A stretch of DNA of 64,000 nt from Azotosporobacter soli (GTDB lineage: Bacteria > Bacillota > Negativicutes > SG130), in contig NZ_JAUAOA010000001.1 in assembly GCF_030542965.1 (NCBI RefSeq), positions 186,001-250,000 on the forward strand. The letters run 5' to 3'. The notes under the pieces are model-generated. The model made no database searches and was not told the DNA's origin. It saw only the letters and a program-made list of their open reading frames with translations. Each line of letters starts with the position of its first letter. Position 1 is the stretch's first letter. The translations under genes were made by a program, and so were the position numbers. This document shows, in pieces, positions 42,646-51,925 of the stretch.

Positions 42646-43788
42646 CTAAAGAATTCGCTTTAAAAGCGGCAAACGCCGCAGGACAAAATGTGCCAGCGCA
42701 AAGCAAAGCGGCAGCGCCAAGACCGACAGCAATGCAAACTTCAAGAGCGGCCAGAATTGCAGATCGCGTAGCAGCAGCGTCAGTGTGATGATAATGGGCG
42801 CATGAAAGACATACACGGCAAACGAATTATCTGCCAGCGTTTGCCAAAAGCGGCTTTGCCGATTGCACTTTTCTTTGAACAACGCCAACAGACCAATGGA
42901 CATGCCTACGCCGAAGAACGACTCCAGCAGCGCATAACAGGCAGCTTGCCACTGCCAGCCGCCTGTTATGACATCAATGCTTTGCATTCTTAAAACGCCG
43001 CCGCCGATCACTACCGCGATCCAGCATGGAATCCCCAAGAACAAGACCGCCTTCAGCCATTTCAAACCGTACTCATAGCGCAGCTCGGCAAGCCACTGAT
43101 TGCGGCTTGCCGCAATACCCGCCGCAAACAAAAAGACGTATTCGGAAAAAAAGCAAAACTGCATGTTCAAAATTGACGTACCGATCGGCTGCACCAGACG
43201 AATCGCAAAGGCGACAATGGCAATCAGCAAAATCAGTCCGATGCAGTACCGGGTCGTAAGCGGACACAACGGTCTGCTTCCATTCGCTTCTCCCTCCAGT
43301 AAACGAAAGAGAGCGTAGAAGAGTGAAAAAATCAGCAGCGCCACGGCAAACCAGAGCGGGCCGGAGCCGCCAAGAAAAGCGAACGAACTGACGTATCTCG
43401 CATACCAAGCAAAAAAATCCGCTTGCTGCCATACTCCGGCAGTCCGCAGTATATAGAGATTCAGCGGCTGCACCAGCAGCATATAAAACAAAGCCGGAAC
43501 GCCCAAGCGCAAAAAGCGATCCGCAGTAAAGCGCCAAAAACCTTTCCGGTCATATGCGCCCGGAACAAAGCAGCCCGCGATAAAAAACAGCAATCCCATG
43601 AAATACGATTGATTGAACGAATTGAAAAATAAAAATACCGTTTGCTGCACCGGCCCCAGCGCCGCTTTTTCTACGTAGTACCAACTGCCAATGCCGCTAT
43701 ACGTAACGGACAAATGCTGCATGACGACAAGCCCGATCAGCAGCAAGCGCAGATAGTCGATATACACTTCCCGTTTCACCGCTCCCAT
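42646..43788 (-). CDS. Membrane acyltransferase family 3
   Basis: A 380-residue integral membrane protein with about ten hydrophobic segments. YIDYLRLLLIGLVVMQHLSV near the N-terminus carries the family's conserved His, and FNQSYFMGLLFFIAGCFVPG and FRFTADRFLRLGVPALFYM-like segments follow the OafA/YrhL pattern. These enzymes move acyl groups onto extracellular sugars or lipids. It follows the binding lipoprotein by 110 bp and may be separately transcribed. A role in acylating the NRPS product is possible but unsupported. Confidence 0.88.
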   Translation of the reverse strand: MGAVKREVYIDYLRLLLIGLVVMQHLSVTYSGIGSWYYVEKAALGPVQQTVFLFFNSFNQSYFMGLLFFIAGCFVPGAYDRKGFWRFTADRFLRLGVPALFYMLLVQPLNLYILRTAGVWQQADFFAWYARYVSSFAFLGGSGPLWFAVALLIFSLFYALFRLLEGEANGSRPLCPLTTRYCIGLILLIAIVAFAIRLVQPIGTSILNMQFCFFSEYVFLFAAGIAASRNQWLAELRYEYGLKWLKAVLFLGIPCWIAVVIGGGVLRMQSIDVITGGWQWQAACYALLESFFGVGMSIGLLALFKEKCNRQSRFWQTLADNSFAVYVFHAPIIITLTLLLRDLQFWPLLKFALLSVLALPLCFALAHFVLRRLPLLKRIL

Positions 43789-43897
43789 GCCGTTCCTCCT
43801 ATTCGATCGCTTCTTTATTTTCGCCGCAATAATCTACAACATTTTTCTGCTCGGCTACGCCCCAAACGCTTTTGAACGCGCGCGTTCCCAATTTTCG

Positions 43898-44710
43898 CTA
43901 CCGTGTGTAACTGTCGATGATCCGCTGTTGCGTTCCGTCTTTTTTCATTTCTGCCAGCGCTGCATCAAACTTATCACGCACCGCGCCAAGCTCTCGTTTC
44001 TTAGCAAAACCCAAATAGACATCCGTTTCGTTGACCGCCGGACGCAAACTTTTCACACGATACATTTTGCCTGCTTTCTTTAATTCATGCAAAATGACGT
44101 ATTCGCCTTCCACATAGATATCAATTCTGTCGCTCAACAATTTCTCAATGTTATTCTCCACTTCAACCGCTTCCTCAACCTTGATCGTTCCTTCTTTTAC
44201 GGCCGCGTCAAAAGGAGCCCCATAACTGAAGCCATTGATCACGCCGATGCGATATTGACTTAACTTGCTCAGATCACCGTCAAAGGTTATTGCCGATTCT
44301 TTTTTTACCGTTATCAGTTGCCGATCTGTCGCTATTGCCTGCGAATAATCGATGAAAGCTTCCCGCTCCGGCGTCTTCCAAACCGTAAATATGGCATCGA
44401 CGTCGCCGCTTTCGATCATTTTCAAAGCCCTGGCCCAAGGATAAATCGTAATTGTCGCTGTGTAACCGGCCCGCCGCAACCCTTCTCTGACGATCTCCAC
44501 AGACAGCCCCACGGCCTCTCCATTCGCTTCATATTCATAGGGCGGGTACACATCACAAACCAGCGTTAGGTTTTTTCCCGCCCTTACCGAAGGCGGCGCT
44601 ACTTGTTGCGGCTCCGCCTCCGGTTTAGCCATCTGGTTAAAACAGCCGAAATTCAGCAACGATAAACCCACTACCAAGAGTAGCTTCATCCGACCGCACC
44701 GCATCATCAT
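43898..44710 (-). CDS. Family-3 solute-binding lipoprotein
   Basis: A 270-residue periplasmic-binding-type protein with a lipobox (LLNFGC) after a short hydrophobic stretch. VCDVYPPYEYEANGEAVGLSVEIV is the polar amino-acid-binding start, and YPWARALKMIESGDVDAIF and FAKKRELGAVRDKFDAALAEMKKDG complete the family pattern. Three ATGs in tandem begin the frame after GGAGGGGAGAACG. It begins 17 bp after the kinase stop, so the pair is an operon and the protein may feed the kinase's signal; no permease is present. Confidence 0.9.
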   Translation of the reverse strand: MMMRCGRMKLLLVVGLSLLNFGCFNQMAKPEAEPQQVAPPSVRAGKNLTLVCDVYPPYEYEANGEAVGLSVEIVREGLRRAGYTATITIYPWARALKMIESGDVDAIFTVWKTPEREAFIDYSQAIATDRQLITVKKESAITFDGDLSKLSQYRIGVINGFSYGAPFDAAVKEGTIKVEEAVEVENNIEKLLSDRIDIYVEGEYVILHELKKAGKMYRVKSLRPAVNETDVYLGFAKKRELGAVRDKFDAALAEMKKDGTQQRIIDSYTR

Positions 44711-44727
44711 CGTTCTCCCCTCCCCGA

Positions 44728-46704
44728 TTATCCTTCGGATAGTTGATTCCCTTCCAGCACCCCATTAGGCAGACGAATCACTACCTGAATTCCGTGACCA
44801 ACTTCGCTGCGGCATTCGATGCTCCCTTTAAAGAGCTGGGTTACAATATTGTATATCACATACATGCCCAAGCCCGTACTGCCGCCGCCTCGATTCGTAG
44901 TGTAAAACGGTTCGAATATCTTCGCGAGTACACTGCCATCCATCCCCTTGCCGTCATCGCGATAGCTAAGCACAAAATGATCGTCCGTCTGTTCCCCGTT
45001 GATTTGAATCATACCGGCCGCCCCAGCTTCATAGCCATGCAACAACGAATTCATTACCAGGTTCGTAATAATCTGACCAAATCCGCCTGGATAAGCATCC
45101 AACTCGCAGTTTTCATCACAGTCCACGATCACTTCGATCCGGGTATGTTTCAATTTAGGATGCAACGTCAGCAAAATGCCATCCAGATACTCTCGCACCT
45201 TGAAGACGCGCCGGATTTCACTGGCCTGATCTACCGAGATTTGCTTGAAATTTTGCACCAATTTTGCCGCCCGTTCCAGATTCCGCTCCAGCATTTCATC
45301 AATCTCTTTACTCTCTTGCAGATAGTTCTTTAAGGCATTCCGGCTTAATCGACCATTTTCATATTTGCCTTCCAGATCCCGGTTCAGTTCGCCCCAACGC
45401 GACGCCAAAGTCACGCCAAGCCCAAGCGGCGTATTGATTTCATGCGCAATTCCGGCAACCAGCGTACCCATGGCGGCCATTTTCTCCGATTGAATCAGTT
45501 TATCCTGCGTTTGATTCAGTTGTTCCAACGTATGAATCAATTCCTGGTTTATCGCCGTCAATTCTTCATTCATCGCCGTCAACTCTTGCGTCCGAACCTC
45601 CACTTTGACTTCCAGTTCATCTCTCGCTTGGCGCACTTGTTCCTCCGCCATCTTTCGTTCGCTAATGTCATGCCAGGCAAACAGGACGCAACCTTCACCG
45701 CCAATTTCGATGACCTCCGCCGAATAGACGCCGCTTCGCACCGAGCGATCTTTCGTCAGCCAAGCGCCTTCGCGCTGCCGGACTGCGCCACTGACACGCA
45801 ACTCTTCATACAACTCTTCATAGTCCTGCCGCTCTTTCCACAGCCCAAATTCAAGCGAGCGTCGTCCAATTATTTCTTCCCGCTGATAACCAAGCATCCG
45901 AAAAAAGCTCTCACTCACATCGATATATTTTCTATCCGCCAGGCGGACGATGCCCACCACATCGGCAATATGATGAAAAGCCTTGCGAAACCGCTCTTCC
46001 GATTCCGCCAGCGCCGCTTGCGTCCGTTCACGTTCTTGCTGCATCCACTCGAGACGCTCCAGCATATAATTGAAACGCTCCGCTAATACGCCAATCTCAT
46101 CTTGGGACAAAACAGGAAGTCGCTTTTCTAAATTGCCGCGAGCAATTTCATCGGTTCCTTTGCTCAAAGCCTCAATCGGTTTTATCACCGACCGCGAAAC
46201 AAAGAGGATCATCAACCATAGAATCCCCAGCACCACTATTATTCCTGCGACAGCTTGGCCTATTTCCCTTTGAATATCACGCTGCCGATAATGCGTGGTA
46301 ATCCCAACATTCAAGGTACCAATCACGCTTTCATCTTTATAGACAGGTTCGTGTACCGTCACGATTTTATCGGTCTGATATTCGTCCCCTTCCTTGCCCT
46401 TATGATAAATGACCTTGGCTCCTTCCGCTTCGATCGTGACCCAACCAATTTCTTTGTTTTGCATCAAGGCATCGCCAACGCTGTTAATGCCTCTGCGATT
46501 ATAATCCCAGATCGGATTAACCAGCGCCAACGCCGCTAAACGATTCAGTTTCTCGGCCTTTTCCTGCCATTCTTCATGAATCGTACTCGTGATAAAAACG
46601 GTACGCGCTAAGCCGAACAATGACATCACGACAAATACGGTTACTAACAGATACAACATCAAGCGTTGGCGAATGGATTTCAGCGCCCATTTCTTTTCCG
46701 CCAT
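44728..46704 (-). CDS. Sensor histidine kinase (HAMP-PAS)
   Basis: A 658-residue membrane kinase. Membrane segments at about 17-37 and 150-172 frame an extracytoplasmic sensor; a HAMP domain (IKPIEALSKGTDEIARG), a PAS domain (FRKAFHHIADVVGIVRLADRK to FAWHDISERK), a coiled coil, a HisKA with MGTLVAGIAHEINTPLG and an ATPase with NLVMNSLLHGYE, DDGKGMD and STGLGMYV follow. ATG at 46704 has AAGGAGGCAAT upstream; the longer frame lacks one. There is no cognate regulator beside it. Confidence 0.92.
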   Translation of the reverse strand: MAEKKWALKSIRQRLMLYLLVTVFVVMSLFGLARTVFITSTIHEEWQEKAEKLNRLAALALVNPIWDYNRRGINSVGDALMQNKEIGWVTIEAEGAKVIYHKGKEGDEYQTDKIVTVHEPVYKDESVIGTLNVGITTHYRQRDIQREIGQAVAGIIVVLGILWLMILFVSRSVIKPIEALSKGTDEIARGNLEKRLPVLSQDEIGVLAERFNYMLERLEWMQQERERTQAALAESEERFRKAFHHIADVVGIVRLADRKYIDVSESFFRMLGYQREEIIGRRSLEFGLWKERQDYEELYEELRVSGAVRQREGAWLTKDRSVRSGVYSAEVIEIGGEGCVLFAWHDISERKMAEEQVRQARDELEVKVEVRTQELTAMNEELTAINQELIHTLEQLNQTQDKLIQSEKMAAMGTLVAGIAHEINTPLGLGVTLASRWGELNRDLEGKYENGRLSRNALKNYLQESKEIDEMLERNLERAAKLVQNFKQISVDQASEIRRVFKVREYLDGILLTLHPKLKHTRIEVIVDCDENCELDAYPGGFGQIITNLVMNSLLHGYEAGAAGMIQINGEQTDDHFVLSYRDDGKGMDGSVLAKIFEPFYTTNRGGGSTGLGMYVIYNIVTQLFKGSIECRSEVGHGIQVVIRLPNGVLEGNQLSEG

Positions 46705-46872
46705 ATTGCCTCCTTCTGCAGCATGCCGCACCTTGCTCATTTGTCATTGTTAAGGCTACTTTCACATCCGACAATTCTTCAGCAATACTTCGCCGAAATC
46801 GCTCTCACTTCCTGCTATTTTTTCCCATCTCTCTGCTGTTATGAGAAAGTGGATCCTTTTATGAAACGGAAG

Positions 46873-46912
46873 AAAAACCGCCAGACTCGATTATTTCAAT
46901 CGCCTCTGGCGG
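46873..46912 (-). terminator. Minus-strand terminator upstream of the kinase gene
   Basis: CCGCCAGA (46878-46885) pairs with TCTGGCGG (46905-46912); on the minus strand TTTTT follows directly. It lies upstream of both flanking annotated genes, so something must be transcribed leftward into it; the small frame at 46986-47123 fits. Confidence 0.75.
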
Positions 46913-46985
46913 CTTGCTATGTTTAGAATTCTAGAGTTTAAAGCGATTTGTTTTTCGCAAATTTTTTCCAGGTTTTCAGAGTTAT

Positions 46986-47123
46986 TCACGCCAGCCCAGG
47001 GGAAAGATAAGTGTCTGCTTTACAAAGGAATCCGCCGCCAGCCATAGAATAGCAAAGATAAAGCGCACCAGTAATTATAGCAGCTGCAAAAATTCCGCCC
47101 CGCTCTTCGAACCCATTTTTCAT
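46986..47123 (-). CDS. Candidate 45-residue membrane protein
   Basis: A short minus-strand frame (ATG at 47123, or GTG at 47126) encoding a charged start (MKNGFEERGG), one hydrophobic segment (IFAAAIITGALYLCYSMAGG) and a short polar tail. A terminator with a T-run on the same strand follows 74 bp after its stop, and no other gene explains that terminator. The ribosome site is weak (AAGAAAAGATT). I know no family for it. Confidence 0.35.
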   Translation of the reverse strand: MKNGFEERGGIFAAAIITGALYLCYSMAGGGFLCKADTYLSPGLA

Positions 47124-47168
47124 CACAATCTTTTCTTGGTGCAGACAAGCAACTAGGAGCGATGCTTA

Positions 47169-48455
47169 ATGAAAAAGGAACTCCCTTCTTATCCCGTTTT
47201 TTCCCAAGATGTTTTCAACTATCTCAGCGCCAAATATTTTGCAAACAACCAACTCAGCTATGTAATCAAACTCAACGGCAGAATAAATGAGACGCTTCTG
47301 CGCGATGCCCTGACGCAATCCTTGGCCGCCGAACCCGTTTTAGGTTGTCGGTTCATCGAAAGGGATGAGCAAGCGATTTGGCTGCAGCACCCGGATCTTA
47401 AGCGTCTAGAATTATGCTCTGTCGTCGAAACGGACAACAGTGAAAAAGAAGTACAACAATTCATTGCTTCTCCCCATGATTTCGAGCGCGATTGCCAGAT
47501 AAAAGCCACAATAATCCGTTCCGTTACAGACACCTTGTGCATCAAGGTCAACCATGCCTGTTGCGATGCGGGCGGTTTCAAACGCTATCTCACCCTTTTG
47601 TTATCCATTTACGAACATCTTTACCAGGGCCGCCAGTACTTCATCCCCCCCAATCCGTCCGCCAACCGCAGCCAGGAGCCGATCTTTCAATCCCCCGCTA
47701 TTGCCGCCTGGCTTAAAACCGCGAATACCGAAATCGACATGATGCCGACCGTCGCGCTCCCCTTCACGCCCGGAAAAGACGAAGCGCCTTTCGCCGCGGT
47801 GGGACAAACGACGCCCGCACAGTTCGAGCGCCTCAAAAAACAAGCACATGCCCATAGCGTCACGATCAATGACCTTCTCTTGACCGCGTATTTACGAACG
47901 CTTGGCGTTATTGCCGAAGCGCCGCAAAAAACAATTGCCGTATGCAACTCCGTCGATTTGCGGCGTTACCTGCCTGACCAGACCATAAGCGCCGTCAGCA
48001 ATCTTTCCGGGATGAACCTGATTAGGGGCAGCTGCGCTCCGGCGGAATCTTTCGCCGCTACACTGCGTAAGGTCGCAGCAGAAACAACCCACATGAAAAA
48101 TAATCAACCGGGCATAAACATGGCGTTGTTTATTGCTACCCATGGAAGCATGCCGTTTAAAGACGCCGATTTGCAATGGCAAGGGTTCAAAGAGATGTCG
48201 GCTCAGACCAATTTATGCAACCCCTGGCTTTCCAACGTTGGAATCCTTGCCGAAAAACCCGTCTCCTTTGGCTCTGCAACGGCCATCGATTGCTATATGA
48301 TCGGCCCCGCTTTCTTTGCCCCTGCTTTTATGCTGCTCACCAGCACCTATAACAACGTTTTAACCTTATCGATAAACTTTTTCCAATCGACTCTTAAAAA
48401 AGCGGTTGCCGAGCAGATCATCCACTCGATCTTGGATGACCTGCAGAACTGTTAA
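47169..48455 (+). CDS. Stand-alone condensation/acetyltransferase-like protein
   Basis: A 428-residue protein of the chloramphenicol-acetyltransferase-like fold shared by NRPS condensation domains and alcohol acetyltransferases. The HHxxxDG catalytic motif appears as NHACCDAGG (about residues 129-137): the second His and the Asp are kept, the first His is Asn. DLRRYLP and SNLSG in the second half resemble the latch and floor regions. ATG at 47169 follows AGGAG at 9 bases. It is monocistronic with palindrome copy E after it. It could acylate an alcohol, sugar or peptide; partnership with the NRPS is speculative. Confidence 0.8.
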   Translation: MKKELPSYPVFSQDVFNYLSAKYFANNQLSYVIKLNGRINETLLRDALTQSLAAEPVLGCRFIERDEQAIWLQHPDLKRLELCSVVETDNSEKEVQQFIASPHDFERDCQIKATIIRSVTDTLCIKVNHACCDAGGFKRYLTLLLSIYEHLYQGRQYFIPPNPSANRSQEPIFQSPAIAAWLKTANTEIDMMPTVALPFTPGKDEAPFAAVGQTTPAQFERLKKQAHAHSVTINDLLLTAYLRTLGVIAEAPQKTIAVCNSVDLRRYLPDQTISAVSNLSGMNLIRGSCAPAESFAATLRKVAAETTHMKNNQPGINMALFIATHGSMPFKDADLQWQGFKEMSAQTNLCNPWLSNVGILAEKPVSFGSATAIDCYMIGPAFFAPAFMLLTSTYNNVLTLSINFFQSTLKKAVAEQIIHSILDDLQNC

Positions 48456-48476
48456 GAGATAGCCTTACTTCATCAC

Positions 48477-48525
48477 AAAACTCCGCCCGTTTCGGTCACT
48501 TTGATCGAAGCGGGCGGAGTTTTCT
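48477..48525. terminator. Dispersed palindrome, copy E
   Basis: AAAACTCCGCCCG and CGGGCGGAGTTTT arms with inner TTTCGGTCACTTTGATCGAA. It lies 24 bp after the acyltransferase-like gene, between it and the convergent GH13 gene, so it can end both. Confidence 0.85.
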
Positions 48526-48615
48526 ATGGGGATGCAAAGCCTCAACTAAAATAACAAGTCTTTAAAAAAGCCGGAGTCATCTAAAAAGCCCCGCCCTCCT
48601 GAAAAACAATCTAGC

Positions 48616-50547
48616 TCAATCCACTTTTTCATAAATGACAAAACCATGGGCAGGAACGGTAAGTTGTACTGCGTTTCGAGCATTGAGGGAAACTACTGAC
48701 AGAGCCTCCGGTACGACGGATGGATCGGATGCATAGATACACCGCAACTGATTACCGGGACTGTGCAAATCGGAATCGATAGTAGTCCAGGCCATTTGAT
48801 GATTGGATGTATCCGTATTGATAGCCAGCAAGATTTCAGTTTGGTTAAAGATGCGGGACCAAGGGATAATCGAGAGCATCTTTTGGCCCAAAAACTGCGG
48901 ATAACCAAACGTTATGCCGTCACCGGAAATTTCGCGCAAATACTGTCTGCCTCGGCGCAATGTGATTTTGTCGCTGCGTACGGCTAATATTTTTGCCAGC
49001 TCTATATAAAGTGGATGATTTTCGTTGAAAAAGTGTCGGTCACGGCTTCGAAAAGCGCCGAAGGCGCCGCCAAACATCGCTTCCCGCAGATAACGATCGT
49101 TGTCGCCTGCACCGTCAAAGCCCTGCTCACTACCGTAGTAAATACAAGGAATCCCCAACGTTGTCGCATTGAGCGCAAACGCATTGAGAATCAATTTTTT
49201 CCCGTCTGGCGTTGCAGAGAAACGGGCTTTATTATTTCCTTTGCGTACTTCATCATGATCTTCAAACAAGGTTACGATCTTGTTGTTAAACCAGGTATGC
49301 GCGCCTTTGTTTACCAGCAGTGAGTTGCGAAACAAAGAAAAATAGTCATCTGGATTGCACTCTCCTTTTACGAGAGCTTCCAGTCGGTCTGGCGTGTCAT
49401 CGATTCCCAGCGCTGCACTGATGCCCGTTTCCTCCACTGATTGATAAGCCTGATCACGTCCGCCAGTGATTTCGCCAATGATGTAGAAATTTTCTTTGCC
49501 AATGCTTTGCGCAAATTCACGGATAGTGTTAGTGAAAAAGCGGGTAGCGCCCAGTTCCATATGTTTTACGGTGTCGAGGCGAAAGCCATCGAGATCTGCG
49601 AAAGCAATCCAGAACTTATAAACTTCGCACAGATGCAAAAGCGCAGCGGAAGGGACAAAGGCCGCTGCATTATTCGAATCAACATACGGCTGCTTCAGTT
49701 CGATGTCCTTCAGGTTAAAAAAATCTCCTTCCAGATATTCTGGATAGTTATCCCAGCCTCTGATGAAGCCTTTCTGCGTAAAACTGGCAGGAGCCTGAAG
49801 TTCCACCGGCCAGATGGCATGACAGATGGCTTGCGTTTTATCTGGCTCAAACGGAACGCTCGGTTTCCCACTCTTGTCATGATAGGCCGCCGCACGATAG
49901 CAACCTCCATCCCAGAAAAAATCTGGTTGACCATCTACTGTATGATGGCGGGCAGAATCTGGAGTATAGGAAAAGACATTGCCGGAATGATTGATGATGA
50001 TGTCGAGAATTACATAGATACCATGTTCATGTGCCGTGGCGACCATATCCTGAAAATCTTCGCGGCTGCCGAAGTGAGGATCGACATCAAGATAATTTTG
50101 AATCGCATAGCCATGGTAGGTATCCTGATAATAGACTTGCTTTAAGAGCGGACTTACCCAGATGGCAGTAACGCCGAGCCGTTTCAGGTAACCGATTTTG
50201 CTTTTCAACCCTTTTAATGTACCACCGACCCAAGTGCCGCCTGAATTTCTCCAGGCAGCTGCCTCTTCCGGCGTTCGGATCGCATTGCCGTTGTCTGCAG
50301 CATCTTGAAAAAGCGGAGTCGTGCCCGATTTATCGAGCATGCCGTTGTTGTCGAGAAACTCAGCCTCAGCGCCGTCAGAAAACCGATCTAGCATCAAGAA
50401 GTAAAGCACTTGATCCTCCCAAGCTGACGGGGATGGATGCATTTTACGCTTGCACAACTTATTAAAATTAATTTCAGATAGACTTCGTTCCACCTCACGA
50501 TCATACAGTTCTTCCATGTTGGAAACAGGTTTGATTTTCTTCGCCAT
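48616..50547 (-). CDS. GH13 alpha-amylase family glycoside hydrolase
   Basis: A 643-residue TIM-barrel glycosidase without a signal peptide, so probably cytoplasmic. The GH13 conserved regions are present: VILDIIINHSGNVF, GFRLDTVKHMELG (nucleophile Asp), FYIIGEITGG (acid/base Glu) and FEDHDEVRKG (transition-state Asp). About 90 residues precede the barrel, and a beta domain ends the protein (VSLNARNAVQLTVPAHGFVIYEKVD). It would act on alpha-glucans or oligosaccharides. The ATG follows AAAGGAGGTGTAATC. It is monocistronic, with a good sigma-A promoter at 50648-50677. Precise specificity is not readable. Confidence 0.93.
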   Translation of the reverse strand: MAKKIKPVSNMEELYDREVERSLSEINFNKLCKRKMHPSPSAWEDQVLYFLMLDRFSDGAEAEFLDNNGMLDKSGTTPLFQDAADNGNAIRTPEEAAAWRNSGGTWVGGTLKGLKSKIGYLKRLGVTAIWVSPLLKQVYYQDTYHGYAIQNYLDVDPHFGSREDFQDMVATAHEHGIYVILDIIINHSGNVFSYTPDSARHHTVDGQPDFFWDGGCYRAAAYHDKSGKPSVPFEPDKTQAICHAIWPVELQAPASFTQKGFIRGWDNYPEYLEGDFFNLKDIELKQPYVDSNNAAAFVPSAALLHLCEVYKFWIAFADLDGFRLDTVKHMELGATRFFTNTIREFAQSIGKENFYIIGEITGGRDQAYQSVEETGISAALGIDDTPDRLEALVKGECNPDDYFSLFRNSLLVNKGAHTWFNNKIVTLFEDHDEVRKGNNKARFSATPDGKKLILNAFALNATTLGIPCIYYGSEQGFDGAGDNDRYLREAMFGGAFGAFRSRDRHFFNENHPLYIELAKILAVRSDKITLRRGRQYLREISGDGITFGYPQFLGQKMLSIIPWSRIFNQTEILLAINTDTSNHQMAWTTIDSDLHSPGNQLRCIYASDPSVVPEALSVVSLNARNAVQLTVPAHGFVIYEKVD

Positions 50548-50612
50548 GATTACACCTCCTTTTTTATGGCCCAGGGTGCAAAGGTCACTTTAAAAAGACA
50601 TGAACAATAGCG

Positions 50613-50627
50613 CAATATCGAATATTG
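50613..50627. promoter_or_regulatory. Small dyad in the GH13 leader
   Basis: CAATAT-CGA-ATATTG lies between the -10 box and the start codon, the position of a repressor site. Weak, since it is short and AT-rich. Confidence 0.3.
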
Positions 50628-50647
50628 AAGCAAATCAGGCCATCCCC

Positions 50648-50677
50648 ATCGTAGCATAAATAAATTTACACTGTCAA
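50648..50677 (-). promoter_or_regulatory. Sigma-A promoter of the GH13 gene
   Basis: On the minus strand TTGACA (50677-50672) and TACGAT (50653-50648) are separated by 18 bp, about 100 bp upstream of the start codon. Confidence 0.65.
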
Positions 50678-50709
50678 TTTTTGCCAAGTCAAAACAGGAA
50701 GTTTTCTAT

Positions 50710-51816
50710 CTATCCTCGTTCAATCGATTCAACGACTTGAAGCAATTTTTCGATATCACTAGGAATCCTCAAACGCACCGCATTTTTCCCTACACCGATA
50801 AAATCCTTGCCGGCTTCTGTAATTACGTTGTTTTTCAGAAAGAGGCGTTGAAGATCGACGCTTTCATCCGGATGCTCCAAGACCAGAATCGGAACAGAGC
50901 TGTGCGTATGCCACGCCTTGATTTTCTTGCAACCGTTCTGAAGTCTGGTTTTCGCTCTTCGAATTTTATTTACGGAATCCTCGATAAAGGCAGTATCGTC
51001 TAGCGCGCTTTGCAGGATTCGGCAGCCAAGGTCGGAAACAGCGAATGGCGTGTCGACTTTTTTGTAATACGGCATCAGCGTTTTGCTGCAGACCAAATAG
51101 CCGAGACGCATTCCGGCAAGACCAAAGCCTTTGGAAAAAGATCGCACGACGAACAAATTTTCGAAGGCATCCACTAACCGAACCGCCGAATTGCTTTTGT
51201 CCATAAAATCGCCATACGCCTCATCGACAATGACGCAGCAGCCCATGCCTTCGGCTTTTTCAACAATCGCCCGTATTTCGGACAACGGCAGAATCTGACC
51301 GGTGGGATTGTTCGGGTTGTCTATATAAATTAGTTGCGTCCTCTGCTTCATACGCGCCATGAACGCATCCGCATCAAATCTGAAATTGCGTTCCCGGCGC
51401 AACCGAACGTAAGCGTACTCTCCGCCAAGGCATTGGACTTCTGAGATATACTCCGTAAATTGCGGCGCATACCCTAACACAGCGGTCTTCTCTGCAACCA
51501 GCATCTTGTTTATGGTACTGAGGATGCCCATCGATCCACAGCCAAGGCGAATGGCTTCCATACTAATATCGGCCTCCGCTTTCCAGAACGCGGCGATATG
51601 TCGCCGCGCCTCGGCGTACGGATATTGCGGGTACTGGTTCAGCTCTTGCGAAAAAATCTCCCGCACCCAAGCCACTTTATCGGAATATCCGTATGGGTTT
51701 GTGCCATAGGCGCAATCCAGCATGCCTTGCGCTGTACCGACCGTTTCTTCCTCAGAAACGTAACTGGCACGTTGATAATTCATCAAATGGGACTTCACAG
51801 CATATTTTGCGTTCAT
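50710..51816 (-). CDS. Histidinol-phosphate-aminotransferase-like PLP enzyme
   Basis: A 368-residue class I/II aminotransferase of the HisC/CobD type. YGTNPYGYS begins the substrate region, LIYIDNPNNPTGQIL and VIVDEAYGDFMD bind PLP, RSFSKGFGLAGMRLGYLV carries the Schiff-base Lys, and VRLRIPSDIEKLLQVV is the C-terminal Arg region. ATG at 51816 follows GGAGGAATTTG. It has a sigma-54 promoter at 51852-51867, unlike housekeeping hisC genes, and the PAS-type sigma-54 activator lies directly upstream. A conditional catabolic or biosynthetic role is likely; the substrate is unknown. Confidence 0.9.
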   Translation of the reverse strand: MNAKYAVKSHLMNYQRASYVSEEETVGTAQGMLDCAYGTNPYGYSDKVAWVREIFSQELNQYPQYPYAEARRHIAAFWKAEADISMEAIRLGCGSMGILSTINKMLVAEKTAVLGYAPQFTEYISEVQCLGGEYAYVRLRRERNFRFDADAFMARMKQRTQLIYIDNPNNPTGQILPLSEIRAIVEKAEGMGCCVIVDEAYGDFMDKSNSAVRLVDAFENLFVVRSFSKGFGLAGMRLGYLVCSKTLMPYYKKVDTPFAVSDLGCRILQSALDDTAFIEDSVNKIRRAKTRLQNGCKKIKAWHTHSSVPILVLEHPDESVDLQRLFLKNNVITEAGKDFIGVGKNAVRLRIPSDIEKLLQVVESIERG

Positions 51817-51851
51817 CAAATTCCTCCAATCGAATAACTGCTTATCCCTTT

Positions 51852-51867
51852 AGCAAAAAGCGCGCCA
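51852..51867 (-). promoter_or_regulatory. Sigma-54 (-24/-12) promoter of the aminotransferase gene
   Basis: The minus strand reads TGGCGCG-CTTT-TTGCT, with exactly 10 bp between the GG of the -24 element and the GC of the -12 element. The predicted start, near 51841, is about 25 bp before the ATG. Confidence 0.8.
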
Positions 51868-51925
51868 AAGCGTTGCAACCGCCATTAAGCGGCGAATTTA
51901 AAGGGCTGCACAAAGCTACTTGCAG

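Noticed and set aside
46913-47168. A riboswitch in the gap before the condensation-like gene
   Set aside because: CAGGG and CAAAG pieces loosely recall c-di-GMP or cobalamin aptamers, but no consistent set of conserved helices could be drawn.
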